This document shows, one piece after another, positions 51,618 through 64,000 of a DNA stretch of 64,000 nt. The DNA comes from Rhynchopus sp. YZ270_cl-10 (Eukaryota; Euglenozoa; Diplonemea; Diplonemida; Diplonemidae). Both the position numbers and the translations under genes were made by a program. Where the stretch lies: the NCBI GenBank assembly GCA_964035575.1, contig OZ037926.1:868001-932000 (forward strand), read 5' to 3'. The notes under the pieces are model-generated. The model ran no database searches, had not been told where the DNA came from, and saw only the letters and a list, made by a program, of their open reading frames with translations. Within the stretch, counting starts at the first letter, position 1. Every line of letters starts with the position of its first letter.

Positions 51618-54600
51618 GAACAAAACAACCCGCTTAAAACAGCGCCGTTGTTACGCAACAAAACAACCCGCTTAAAACAGCGCCGTTGTTACGGAACAAA
51701 ACAACCCGCTTAAAACAGCGCCGTTGTTACGGAACAGAACAACCCGCTCAAAACAGCGCCGTTGTTACGGAACAAAACAACCCGCTTAAAACAGCGCCGT
51801 TGTTACGGAACAAAACAACCCGCTCAAAACAGCGCCGTTGTTACGGAACAAAACAACCCGCTCAAAACAGCGCCGTTGTTACGGAACAAAACAACCCGCT
51901 CAAAACAGCGCCGTTGTTACGGAACAAAACAACCCGCTTAAAACAGCGCCGTTGTTACGGAACAAAACAACCCGCTTAAAACAGCGCCGTTGTTACGGAA
52001 CAAAACAACCCGCTCAAAACAGCGCCGTTGTTACGGAACAAAACAACCCGCTCAAAACAGCGCCGTTGTTACACAACAAAACAACACGCTCAAAACAGCG
52101 CCGTTGTTACGGAACAGAACAACCCGCTTAAAACAGCGCCGTTGTTACGGAACAAAACAACCCGCTCAAAACAGCGACGTTGTTACGGAACAAAACAACC
52201 CGCTTAAAACAGCGCCGTTGTTACGGAACAAAACAACCCGCTTAAAACAGCGCCGTTGTTACGCAACAAAACAACCCGCTTAAAACAGCGCCGTTGTTAC
52301 GGAACAGAACAACCCGCTCAAGACAGCGCCGTTGTTACGGAACAAAACAACCCGCTTAAAACAGCGCCGTTGTTACGGAACAAAACAACCCGCTTAAAAC
52401 AGCGCCGTTGTTACGGAACAAAACAACCCGCTTAAAACAGCGCCGTTGTTACGGAACAGAACAACCCGCTCAAAACAGCGCCGTTGTTACGGAACAAAAC
52501 AACCCGCTTAAAACAGCGCCGTTGTTACGCAACAAAACAACCCGCTTAAAACAGCGCCGTTGTTACGGAACAAAACAACCCGCTTAAAACAGCGCCGTTG
52601 TTACGGAACAAAACAACCCGCTTCAAACAGCGCCGTTGTTACGGAACAAAACAACCCGCTCAAAACAGCGCCGTTGTTACGCAACAAAACAACACGCTCA
52701 AAACAGCGCCGTTGTTACGGAACAGAACAACCCGCTCAAAACAGCGCCGTTGTTACGGAACAAAACAACCCGCTTAAAACAGCGCCGTTGTTACGGAACA
52801 AAACAACCCGCTTAAAACAGCGCCGTTGTTACGGAACAGAACAACCCGCTCAAAACAGCGCCGTTGTTACGGAACAAAACAACCCGCTCAAAACAGCGCC
52901 GTTGTTACGCAACAAAACAACACGCTCAAAACAGCGCCGTTGTTACGGAACAGAACAACCCGCTTAAAACAGCGCCGTTGTTACGGAACAAAACAACCCG
53001 CTTAAAACAGCGCCGTTGTTACGGAACAAAACAACCCGCTTAAAACAGCGCCGTTGTTACGGAACAAAACAACCCGCTTAAAACAGCGCCGTTGTTACGG
53101 AACAAAACAACCCGCTTCAAACAGCGCCGTTGTTACGGAACAAAACAACCCGCTTAAAACAGCGCCGTTGTTACGGAACAAAACAACCCGCTTCAAACAG
53201 CGCCGTTGTTACGGAACAAAACAACCCGCTCAAAACAGCGCCGTTGTTACGCAACAAAACAACACGCTCAAAACAGCGCCGTTGTTACGGAACAAAACAA
53301 CCCGCTTAAAACAGCGCCGTTGTTACGGAACAGAACAACCCGCTCAAAACAGCGCCGTTGTTACGGAACAAAACAACCCGCTTCAAACAGCGCCGTTGTT
53401 ACGGAACAAAACAACCCGCTTAAAACAGCGCCGTTGTTACGGAACAAAACAACCCGCTTCAAACAGCGCCGTTGTTACGGAACAAAACAACCCGCTCAAA
53501 ACAGCGCCGTTGTTACGCAACAAAACAACACGCTCAAAACAGCGCCGTTGTTACGGAACAGAACAACCCGCTTAAAACAGCGCCGTTGTTACGGAACAAA
53601 ACAACCCGCTTAAAACAGCGCCGTTGTTACGGAACAGAACAACCCGCTCAAAACAGCGCCGTTGTTACGGAACAAAACAACCCGCTCAAAACAGCGCCGT
53701 TGTTACGCAACAAAACAACACGCTCAAAACAGCGCCGTTGTTACGGAACAGAACAACCCGCTCAAAACAGCGCCGTTGTTACGGAACAAAACAACCCGCT
53801 CAAAACAGCGCCGTTGTTACGCAACAAAACAACACGCTCAAAACAGCGCCGTTGTTACGGAACAGAACAACCCGCTCAAAACAGCGCCGTTGTTACGGAA
53901 CAAAACAACCCGCTTAAAACAGCGCCGTTGTTACGGAACAAAACAACCCGCTCAAAACAGCGCCGTTGTTACGCAACAAAACAACCCGCTTAAAACAGCG
54001 CCGTTGTTACGGAACAAAACAACCCGCTTAAAACAGCGCCGTTGTTACGGAACAAAACAACCCGCTTAAAACAGCGCCGTTGTTACGGAACAAAACAACC
54101 CGCTTAAAACAGCGCCGTTGTTACGGAACAAAACAACCCGCTTAAAACAGCGCCGTTGTTACGGAACAAAACAACCCGCTTAAAACAGCGCCGTTGTTAC
54201 GGAACAAAACAACCCGCTTAAAACAGCGCCGTTGTTACGGAACAAAACATCCCGCTTAAAACAGGGACGTTGTTACGGAACAAAACAACCCGCTCAAAAC
54301 AGCGCCGTTGTTACGGAACAAAACAACCCGCTTAAAACAGCGCCGTTGTTACGGAACAAAACAACCCGCTCAAAACAGCGCCGTTGTTACGGAACAAAAC
54401 AACCCGCTTAAAACAGCGCCGTTGTTACGGAACAAAACAACCCGCTCAAAACAGCGCCGTTGTTACGCAACAAAACAACCCGCTTAAAACAGCGCCGTTG
54501 TTACGGAACAAAACAACCCGCTTAAAACAGCGCCGTTGTTACGGAACAAAACAACCCGCTCAAAACAGCGCCGTTGTTACGCAACAAAACAACCCGCTTA

Positions 54601-57600
54601 AAACAGCGCCGTTGTTACGGAACAAAACAACCCGCTTAAAACAGCGCCGTTGTTACGGAACAAAACAACCCGCTTAAAACAGCGCCGTTGTTACGGAACA
54701 AAACAACCCGCTTAAAACAGCGCCGTTGTTACGGAACAAAACAACCCGCTTAAAACAGCGCCGTTGTTACGGAACAAAACAACCCGCTTAAAACAGCGCC
54801 GTTGTTACGGAACAAAACATCCCGCTTAAAACAGGGACGTTGTTACGGAACAAAACAACCCGCTCAAAACAGCGCCGTTGTTACGGAACAAAACAACCCG
54901 CTTAAAACAGCGCCGTTGTTACGGAACAAAACAACCCGCTCAAAACAGCGCCGTTGTTACGCAACAAAACAACCCGCTCAAAACAGCGCCGTTGTTACGG
55001 AACAGAACAACCCGCTCAAAACAGCGCCGTTGTTACGGAACAGAACAACCCGCTCAAAACAGCGCCGTTGTTACGCAACAAAACAACACGCTCAAAACAG
55101 CGCCGTTGTTACGGAACAAAACAACCCGTTTAAAACAGCGCCGTTGTTACGGAACAAAACAACCCGCTTAAAACAGCGCCGTTGTTACGGAACAAAACAA
55201 CCCGCTTAAAACAGCGCCGTTGTTACGGAACAAAACAACCCGCTTAAAACAGCGCCGTTGTTACGGAACAAAACAACCCGCTCAAAACAGCGCCGTTGTT
55301 ACAGAACAAAACAACCCGCTTAAAACAGCGCCGTTGTTACGGAACAAAACAACCCGCTTCAAACAGCGCCGTTGTTACGCAACAAAACAACCCGCTTAAA
55401 ACAGCGCCGTTGTTACGCAACAAAACAACCCGCTTAAAACAGCGCCGTTGTTACGCAACAAAACAACCCGCTTAAAACAGCGCCGTTGTTACGCAACAAA
55501 ACAACCCGCTTAAAACAGCGCCGTTGTTACGGAACAGAACAACCCGCTTAAAACAGCGCCGTTGTTACGCAACAAAACAACCCGCTTAAAACAGCGCCGT
55601 TGTTACGCAACAAAACAACCCGCTTAAAACAGCGCCGTTGTTACGGAACAAAACAACCCGCTTAAAACAGCGCCGTTGTTACGGAACAAAACAACCCGCT
55701 CAAAACAGCGCCGTTGTTGCGGAACAAAACAACCCGCTCAAAACAGCGCCGTTGTTACGGAACAAAACAACCCGCTTCAAACAGCGCCGTTGTTACGGAA
55801 CAAAACAACCCGCTCAAAACAGCGCCGTTGTTACGGAACAAAACAACCCGCTTCAAACAGCGCCGTTGTTACGGAACAGAACAACCCGCTCAAAACAGCG
55901 CCGTTGTTACGCAACAAAACAACCCGCTCAAAACAGCGCCGTTGTTACGGAACAAAACAACCCGCTCAAAACAGCGCCGTTGTTACGGAACAGAACAACC
56001 CGCTCAAAACAGCGCCGTTGTTACGGAACAGAACAACCCGCTCAAAACAGCGCCGTTGTTACGCAACAAAACAACACGCTCAAAACAGCGCCGTTGTTAC
56101 GGAACAGAACAACCCGCTTAAAACAGCGCCGTTGTTACAGAACAAAACAACCCGCTTAAAACAGCGCCGTTGTTACGGAACAAAACAACCCGCTTAAAAC
56201 AGCGCCGTTGTTACGGAACAAAACAACCCGCTCAAAACAGCGCCGTTGTTGCGGAACAAAACAACCCGCTTCAAACAGCGCCGTTGTTACGGAACAAAAC
56301 AACCCGCTTAAAACAGCGCCGTTGTTACGGAACAAAACAACCCGCTCAAAACAGCGCCGTTGTTACGCAACAAAACAACACTCTCAAAACAGCGCCGTTG
56401 TTACGGAACAGAACAACCCGCTCAAAACAGCGCCGTTGTTACGCAACAAAACAACACGCTCAAAACAGCGCCGTTGTTACGGAACAGAACAACCCGCTTA
56501 AAACAGCGCCGTTGTTACGGAACAGAACAACCCGCTCAAAACAGCGCCGTTGTTACGCAACAAAACAACACGCTCAAAACAGCGCCGTTGTTACGGAACA
56601 AAACAACCCGCTCAAAACAGCGCCGTTGTTACGCAACAAAACAACACGCTCAAAACAGCGCCGTTGTTACGGAACAAAACAACCCGCTCAAAACAGCGCC
56701 GTTGTTACGGAACAAAACAACCCGCTTAAAACAGCGCCGTTGTTACGGAACAAAACAACCCGCTTAAAACAGCGCCGTTGTTACGCAACAAAACAACCCG
56801 CTTAAAACAGCGCCGTTGTTACGGAACAGAACAACCCGCTTAAAACAGCGCCGTTGTTACGGAACAAAACAACCCGCTTAAAACAGCGCCGTTGTTACGG
56901 AACAAAACATCCCGCTTAAAACAGCGCCGTTGTTACGGAACAAAACAACCCGCTTAAAACAGCGCCGTTGTTACGGAACAAAACAACCCGCTTAAAACAG
57001 CGCCGTTGTTACGGAACAAAACAACCCGCTCAAAACAGCGCCGTTGTTACGGAACAAAACAACCCGCTTAAAACAGCGCCGTTGTTACGGAACAAAACAA
57101 CCCGCTCAAAACAGCGCCGTTGTTACGGAACAAAACAACCCGCTTAAAACAGCGCCGTTGTTACGCAACAAAACAACCCGCTCAAAACAGCGCCGTTGTT
57201 ACGGAACAAAACATCCCGCTTAAAACAGCGCCGTTGTTACAGAACAAAACAACCCGCTTAAAACAGCGCCGTTGTTACGGAACAAAACAACCCGCTTAAA
57301 ACAGCGCCGTTGTTACGGAACAAAACAACCCGCTTAAAACAGCGCCGTTGTTACGGAACAAAACAACCCGCTTAAAACAGCGCCGTTGTTACGGAACAAA
57401 ACAACCCGCTTAAAACAGCGCCGTTGTTACGGAACAAAACATCCCGCTTAAAACAGCGCCGTTGTTACAGAACAAAACAACCCGCTTAAAACAGCGCCGT
57501 TGTTACGGAACAAAACAACCCGCTTAAAACAGCGCCGTTGTTACGGAACAGAACAACCCGCTTAAAACAGCGCCGTTGTTACGGAACAAAACAACCCGCT

Positions 57601-60600
57601 TAAAACAGCGCCGTTGTTACGGAACAAAACAACCCGCTTAAAACAGCGCCGTTGTTACGCAACAAAACAACCCGCTTAAAACAGCGCCGTTGTTACGGAA
57701 CAAAACAACCCGCTTAAAACAGCGCCGTTGTTACGGAACAGAACAACCCGCTCAAAACAGCGCCGTTGTTACGGAACAAAACAACCCGCTTAAAACAGCG
57801 CCGTTGTTACGGAACAAAACAACCCGCTCAAAACAGCGCCGTTGTTACGGAACAAAACAACCCGCTCAAAACAGCGCCGTTGTTACGGAACAAAACAACC
57901 CGCTCAAAACAGCGCCGTTGTTACGGAACAAAACAACCCGCTTAAAACAGCGCCGTTGTTACGGAACAAAACAACCCGCTTAAAACAGCGCCGTTGTTAC
58001 GGAACAAAACAACCCGCTCAAAACAGCGCCGTTGTTACACAACAAAACAACACGCTCAAAACAGCGCCGTTGTTACGGAACAGAACAACCCGCTTAAAAC
58101 AGCGCCGTTGTTACGGAACAAAACAACCCGCTCAAAACAGCGACGTTGTTACGGAACAAAACAACCCGCTTAAAACAGCGCCGTTGTTACGGAACAAAAC
58201 AACCCGCTTAAAACAGCGCCGTTGTTACGCAACAAAACAACCCGCTTAAAACAGCGCCGTTGTTACGGAACAGAACAACCCGCTCAAGACAGCGCCGTTG
58301 TTACGGAACAAAACAACCCGCTTAAAACAGCGCCGTTGTTACGGAACAAAACATCCCGCTTAAAACAGCGCCGTTGTTACGGAACAAAACAACCCGCTTA
58401 AAACAGCGCCGTTGTTACGGAACAAAACAACCCGCTTAAAACAGCGCCGTTGTTACGGAACAGAACAACCCGCTCAAAACAGCGCCGTTGTTACGGAACA
58501 AAACAACCCGCTTAAAACAGCGCCGTTGTTACGCAACAAAACAACCCGCTTAAAACAGCGCCGTTGTTACGGAACAAAACAACCCGCTTAAAACAGCGCC
58601 GTTGTTACGGAACAAAACAACCCGCTTCAAACAGCGCCGTTGTTACGGAACAAAACAACCCGCTCAAAACAGCGCCGTTGTTACGCAACAAAACAACACG
58701 CTCAAAACAGCGCCGTTGTTACGGAACAGAACAACCCGCTCAAAACAGCGCCGTTGTTACGGAACAAAACAACCCGCTTAAAACAGCGCCGTTGTTACGG
58801 AACAAAACAACCCGCTTAAAACAGCGCCGTTGTTACGGAACAGAACAACCCGCTCAAAACAGCGCCGTTGTTACGGAACAAAACAACCCGCTCAAAACAG
58901 CGCCGTTGTTACGCAACAAAACAACACGCTCAAAACAGCGCCGTTGTTACGGAACAGAACAACCCGCTTAAAACAGCGCCGTTGTTACGGAACAAAACAA
59001 CCCGCTTAAAACAGCGCCGTTGTTACGGAACAAAACAACCCGCTTAAAACAGCGCCGTTGTTACGGAACAAAACAACCCGCTTAAAACAGCGCCGTTGTT
59101 ACGGAACAGAACAACCCGCTCAAAACAGCGCCGTTGTTACGGAACAAAACAACCCGCTTCAAACAGCGCCGTTGTTACGGAACAAAACAACCCGCTTAAA
59201 ACAGCGCCGTTGTTACGGAACAAAACAACCCGCTTCAAACAGCGCCGTTGTTACGGAACAAAACAACCCGCTCAAAACAGCGCCGTTGTTACGCAACAAA
59301 ACAACACGCTCAAAACAGCGCCGTTGTTACGGAACAGAACAACCCGCTTAAAACAGCGCCGTTGTTACGGAACAAAACAACCCGCTTAAAACAGCGCCGT
59401 TGTTACGGAACAGAACAACCCGCTCAAAACAGCGCCGTTGTTACGGAACAAAACAACCCGCTCAAAACAGCGCCGTTGTTACGCAACAAAACAACACGCT
59501 CAAAACAGCGCCGTTGTTACGGAACAGAACAACCCGCTCAAAACAGCGCCGTTGTTACGGAACAAAACAACCCGCTCAAAACAGCGCCGTTGTTACGCAA
59601 CAAAACAACACGCTCAAAACAGCGCCGTTGTTACGGAACAGAACAACCCGCTCAAAACAGCGCCGTTGTTACGGAACAAAACAACCCGCTTAAAACAGCG
59701 CCGTTGTTACGGAACAAAACAACCCGCTCAAAACAGCGCCGTTGTTACGCAACAAAACAACCCGCTTAAAACAGCGCCGTTGTTACGGAACAAAACAACC
59801 CGCTTAAAACAGCGCCGTTGTTACGGAACAAAACAACCCGCTTAAAACAGCGCCGTTGTTACGGAACAAAACAACCCGCTTAAAACAGCGCCGTTGTTAC
59901 GGAACAAAACAACCCGCTTAAAACAGCGCCGTTGTTACGGAACAAAACAACCCGCTTAAAACAGCGCCGTTGTTACGGAACAAAACAACCCGCTTAAAAC
60001 AGCGCCGTTGTTACGGAACAAAACATCCCGCTTAAAACAGGGACGTTGTTACGGAACAAAACAACCCGCTCAAAACAGCGCCGTTGTTACGGAACAAAAC
60101 AACCCGCTTAAAACAGCGCCGTTGTTACGGAACAAAACAACCCGCTCAAAACAGCGCCGTTGTTACGGAACAAAACAACCCGCTTAAAACAGCGCCGTTG
60201 TTACGGAACAAAACAACCCGCTCAAAACAGCGCCGTTGTTACGCAACAAAACAACCCGCTTAAAACAGCGCCGTTGTTACGGAACAAAACAACCCGCTTA
60301 AAACAGCGCCGTTGTTACGGAACAAAACAACCCGCTCAAAACAGCGCCGTTGTTACGCAACAAAACAACCCGCTTAAAACAGCGCCGTTGTTACGGAACA
60401 AAACAACCCGCTTAAAACAGCGCCGTTGTTACGGAACAAAACAACCCGCTTAAAACAGCGCCGTTGTTACGGAACAAAACAACCCGCTTAAAACAGCGCC
60501 GTTGTTACGGAACAAAACAACCCGCTTAAAACAGCGCCGTTGTTACGGAACAAAACAACCCGCTTAAAACAGCGCCGTTGTTACGGAACAAAACATCCCG

Positions 60601-61935
60601 CTTAAAACAGGGACGTTGTTACGGAACAAAACAACCCGCTCAAAACAGCGCCGTTGTTACGGAACAAAACAACCCGCTTAAAACAGCGCCGTTGTTACGG
60701 AACAAAACAACCCGCTCAAAACAGCGCCGTTGTTACGCAACAAAACAACCCGCTCAAAACAGCGCCGTTGTTACGGAACAGAACAACCCGCTCAAAACAG
60801 CGCCGTTGTTACGGAACAGAACAACCCGCTCAAAACAGCGCCGTTGTTACGCAACAAAACAACACGCTCAAAACAGCGCCGTTGTTACGGAACAAAACAA
60901 CCCGTTTAAAACAGCGCCGTTGTTACGGAACAAAACAACCCGCTTAAAACAGCGCCGTTGTTACGGAACAAAACAACCCGCTTAAAACAGCGCCGTTGTT
61001 ACGGAACAAAACAACCCGCTTAAAACAGCGCCGTTGTTACGGAACAAAACAACCCGCTCAAAACAGCGCCGTTGTTACAGAACAAAACAACCCGCTTAAA
61101 ACAGCGCCGTTGTTACGGAACAAAACAACCCGCTTCAAACAGCGCCGTTGTTACGCAACAAAACAACCCGCTTAAAACAGCGCCGTTGTTACGCAACAAA
61201 ACAACCCGCTTAAAACAGCGCCGTTGTTACGCAACAAAACAACCCGCTTAAAACAGCGCCGTTGTTACGCAACAAAACAACCCGCTTAAAACAGCGCCGT
61301 TGTTACGGAACAGAACAACCCGCTTAAAACAGCGCCGTTGTTACGCAACAAAACAACCCGCTTAAAACAGCGCCGTTGTTACGCAACAAAACAACCCGCT
61401 TAAAACAGCGCCGTTGTTACGGAACAAAACAACCCGCTTAAAACAGCGCCGTTGTTACGGAACAAAACAACCCGCTCAAAACAGCGCCGTTGTTGCGGAA
61501 CAAAACAACCCGCTCAAAACAGCGCCGTTGTTACGGAACAAAACAACCCGCTTCAAACAGCGCCGTTGTTACGGAACAAAACAACCCGCTCAAAACAGCG
61601 CCGTTGTTACGGAACAAAACAACCCGCTTCAAACAGCGCCGTTGTTACGGAACAGAACAACCCGCTCAAAACAGCGCCGTTGTTACGCAACAAAACAACC
61701 CGCTCAAAACAGCGCCGTTGTTACGCAACAAAACAACCCGCTCAAAACAGCGCCGTTGTTACGGAACAGAACAACCCGCTCAAAACAGCGCCGTTGTTAC
61801 GGAACAGAACAACCCGCTCAAAACAGCGCCGTTGTTACGCAACAAAACAACACGCTCAAAACAGCGCCGTTGTTACGGAACAAAACAACCCGTTTAAAAC
61901 AGCGCCGTTGTTACGGAACAAAACAACCCGCTTAA
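49900..61935. repeat. Second higher-order duplication with small whole-monomer gaps
   Basis: Blocks from about 49,900-55,900 recur at about 56,170-61,700 with an offset that steps down: 6,270 bp (165 monomers) at 49900/56170, 6,004 (158) at 51686/57690 to 52560/58564, and 5,776 (152) at 53472/59248 to 55676/61452. Each step is a whole number of monomers (7 and 6). Rare markers confirm it: the CATCCCGCTTAAAACAGGGA variant occurs at about 54241, 54811, 60017 and 60587, spaced 570 bp (15 monomers) within each copy and 5,776 bp between copies. Shorter periods appear at the right end: 874 bp (61452 to 62326) and 722 bp (62326 to 63048). Confidence 0.85.
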
Positions 61936-64000
61936 AACAGCGCCGTTGTTACGGAACAAAACAACCCGCTTAAAACAGCGCCGTTGTTACTGAACAAAAC
62001 AACCCGCTTAAAACAGCGCCGTTGTTACGGAACAAAACAACCCGCTTAAAACAGCGCCGTTGTTATGCAACAAAACAACCCGCTTAAAACAGCGCCGTTG
62101 TTACGGAACAAAACAACCCGCTTAAAACAGCGCCGTTGTTACGGAACAAAACAACCCGCTTAAAACAGCGCCGTTGTTACTGAACAAAACAACCCGCTTA
62201 AAACAGCGCCGTTGTTACGGAACAAAACAACCCGCTTAAAACAGCGCCGTTGTTATGCAACAAAACAACCCGCTTAAAACAGCGCCGTTGTTACGGAACA
62301 AAACAACCCGCTTAAAACAGCGCCGTTGTTACGGAACAAAACAACCCGCTCAAAACAGCGCCGTTGTTGCGGAACAAAACAACCCGCTCAAAACAGCGCC
62401 GTTGTTACGGAACAAAACAACCCGCTTCAAACAGCGCCGTTGTTACGGAACAAAACAACCCGCTCAAAACAGCGCCGTTGTTACGCAACAAAACAACCCG
62501 CTCAAAACAGCGCCGTTGTTACGGAACAGAACAACCCGCTCAAAACAGCGCCGTTGTTACGGAACAGAACAACCCGCTCAAAACAGCGCCGTTGTTACGC
62601 AACAAAACAACACGCTCAAAACAGCGCCGTTGTTACGGAACAAAACAACCCGTTTAAAACAGCGCCGTTGTTACGGAACAAAACAACCCGCTTAAAACAG
62701 CGCCGTTGTTACGCAACAAAACAACCCGCTTAAAACAGCGCCGTTGTTACGGAACAGAACAACCCGCTCAAGACAGCGCCGTTGTTACGGAACAAAACAT
62801 CCCGCTTAAAACAGCGCCGTTGTTACAGAACAAAACAACCCGCTTAAAACAGCGCCGTTGTTACGGAACAAAACAACCCGCTTAAAACAGCGCCGTTGTT
62901 ACTGAACAAAACAACCCGCTTAAAACAGCGCCGTTGTTACGGAACAAAACAACCCGCTTAAAACAGCGCCGTTGTTACGCAACAAAACAACCCGCTTAAA
63001 ACAGCGCCGTTGTTACGGAACAAAACAACCCGCTTAAAACAGCGCCGTTGTTACGGAACAAAACAACCCGCTCAAAACAGCGCCGTTGTTGCGGAACAAA
63101 ACAACCCGCTCAAAACAGCGCCGTTGTTACGGAACAAAACAACCCGCTTCAAACAGCGCCGTTGTTACGGAACAAAACAACCCGCTTCAAACAGCGCCGT
63201 TGTTACGGAACAAAACAACCCGCTCAAAACAGCGCCGTTGTTACGCAACAAAACAACACGCTCAAAACAGCGCCGTTGTTACGGAACAGAACAACCCGCT
63301 CAAAACAGCGCCGTTGTTACGCAACAAAACAACACGCTCAAAACAGCGCCGTTGTTACGGAACAGAACAACCCGCTCAAAACAGCGCCGTTGTTACGCAA
63401 CAAAACAACCCGCTTAAAACAGCGCCGTTGTTACGGAACAAAACAACCCGCTTAAAACAGCGCCGTTGTTACGGAACAAAACAACCCGCTCAAAACAGCG
63501 CCGTTGTTACGGAACAAAACAACCCGCTTAAAACAGCGCCGTTGTTACGCAACAAAACAACCCGCTTAAAACAGCGCCGTTGTTACGCAACAAAACAACC
63601 CGCTTAAAACAGCGCCGTTGTTACGGAACAAAACAACCCGCTTAAAACAGCGCCGTTGTTACGGAACAAAACAACCCGCTTAAAACAGCGCCGTTGTTAC
63701 GGAACAAAACAACCCGCTCAAAACAGCGCCGTTGTTACGGAACAGAACAACCCGCTCAAAACAGCGCCGTTGTTACGCAACAAAACAACCCGCTTAAAAC
63801 AGCGCCGTTGTTACGCAACAAAACAACCCGCTTAAAACAGCGCCGTTGTTACGGAACAAAACAACCCGCTTAAAACAGCGCCGTTGTTACGGAACAAAAC
63901 AACCCGCTCAAAACAGCGCCGTTGTTACGGAACAAAACAACCCGCTTAAAACAGCGCCGTTGTTACGCAACAAAACAACCCGCTTAAAACAGCGCCGTTG

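Larger units (their letters stand above)
40007..64000. repeat. 38-bp satellite array, at least 24 kb, runs off the window
   Basis: The monomer is ACGGAACAAAACAACCCGCT followed by TAAAACAGCGCCGTTGTT. By phase count there are 627 monomers between 40141 and 63968 with a single 1-bp length change (an extra A near 40805). The first three monomers (40027-40140) are diverged, as expected at an array edge. A few positions vary in a mosaic: ACGG or ACGC, AACAAAAC or AACAGAAC, CCCGCT or CACGCT or CATCCCGCT, GCTTAAAAC or GCTCAAAAC or GCTTCAAAC, GCGCCG or GCGACG, TTACGG or TTGCGG. Each monomer contains two small dyads, TTGTT-ACGG-AACAA and CGCT-TAAAAC-AGCG. Because 38 is not a multiple of 3, many short + strand frames open between GCTTAAAAC (TAA) variants; none looks like a gene. 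Confidence 0.98.

Noticed and set aside
40095-63607. Dozens of + strand open frames of 70-211 codons in the 38-bp array
   Set aside because: They arise because 38 is not divisible by 3, so each frame passes through three phases and stops wherever a GCTTAAAAC variant puts TAA in frame. Lengths track variant positions, not gene structure.
40007-64000. CRISPR array
   Set aside because: The direct repeats are contiguous with no unique spacers, and the genome is eukaryotic.

Overview
This is a nuclear window from a eukaryote, most likely a small-genome protist that I cannot place more exactly. Evidence for a eukaryote: a TFIIH-type XPD helicase, a transportin-type importin, an EF-hand/WD-repeat protein, an RRM/CCHC-knuckle protein, signal-peptide/TM surface proteins with Cys-rich and Thr/Pro-rich ectodomains, and spliceosomal introns with GTATG donors. 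Coding DNA is GC-rich with few introns. Intergenic DNA is AT-rich, full of homopolymer runs and contains many small repeats.

Layout. 0-5 kb: a coiled-coil protein (631-2299, 3' exon to the left) and XPD (2502-4901). 5-8.9 kb: gene-poor, with upstream-type repeats and two inverted-repeat elements. 8.95-11.16 kb: a two-exon membrane-anchored coiled-coil protein. 11.2-13.2 kb: no gene seen. 13.25-15.8 kb: a beta-propeller-like surface protein. 16.7-17.06 kb: a small acidic protein. 18.3-18.7 kb: a histone-fold-like (possibly H3/CENP-A-like) first exon. 19.1-22.4 kb: EF-hand/WD-repeat protein. 22.9-23.3 kb: a small helical protein. 23.3-27.3 kb: gene-poor, holding two tandem foldback elements. 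27.4-30.35 kb: transportin. 32.4-36.8 kb: a 1,479-residue Cys-rich surface protein. 37.5-38.1 kb: RRM plus two zinc knuckles. 38.7-39.4 kb: a small type I membrane protein. 39.8-40.0 kb: a 206-bp diverged piece of the Cys-rich gene. 40.0-64.0 kb: an unbroken 38-bp satellite running off the window.

All thirteen well-supported genes are on the minus strand. A family of short related sequences, always in the same orientation as the genes, lies 30-330 bp upstream of about half of them. Several genes also have a pyrimidine tract plus AG just before the ATG. Together these suggest either 5'UTR introns/trans-splicing or a shared promoter/leader element. The genes do not form one pathway: they cover transcription/repair (XPD), nuclear import (transportin), RNA binding, cilium/cytoskeleton (EF-WD) and cell surface.

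The most distinctive features are (1) the satellite: about 630 monomers with one 1-bp length change, and a higher-order structure including a tandem 131-monomer (4,978 bp) duplication; (2) a 55-59 bp inverted-repeat element present twice, each copy with a perfect 5-bp target duplication and each lying in or just downstream of a predicted intron donor; (3) the orientation-locked upstream element family.
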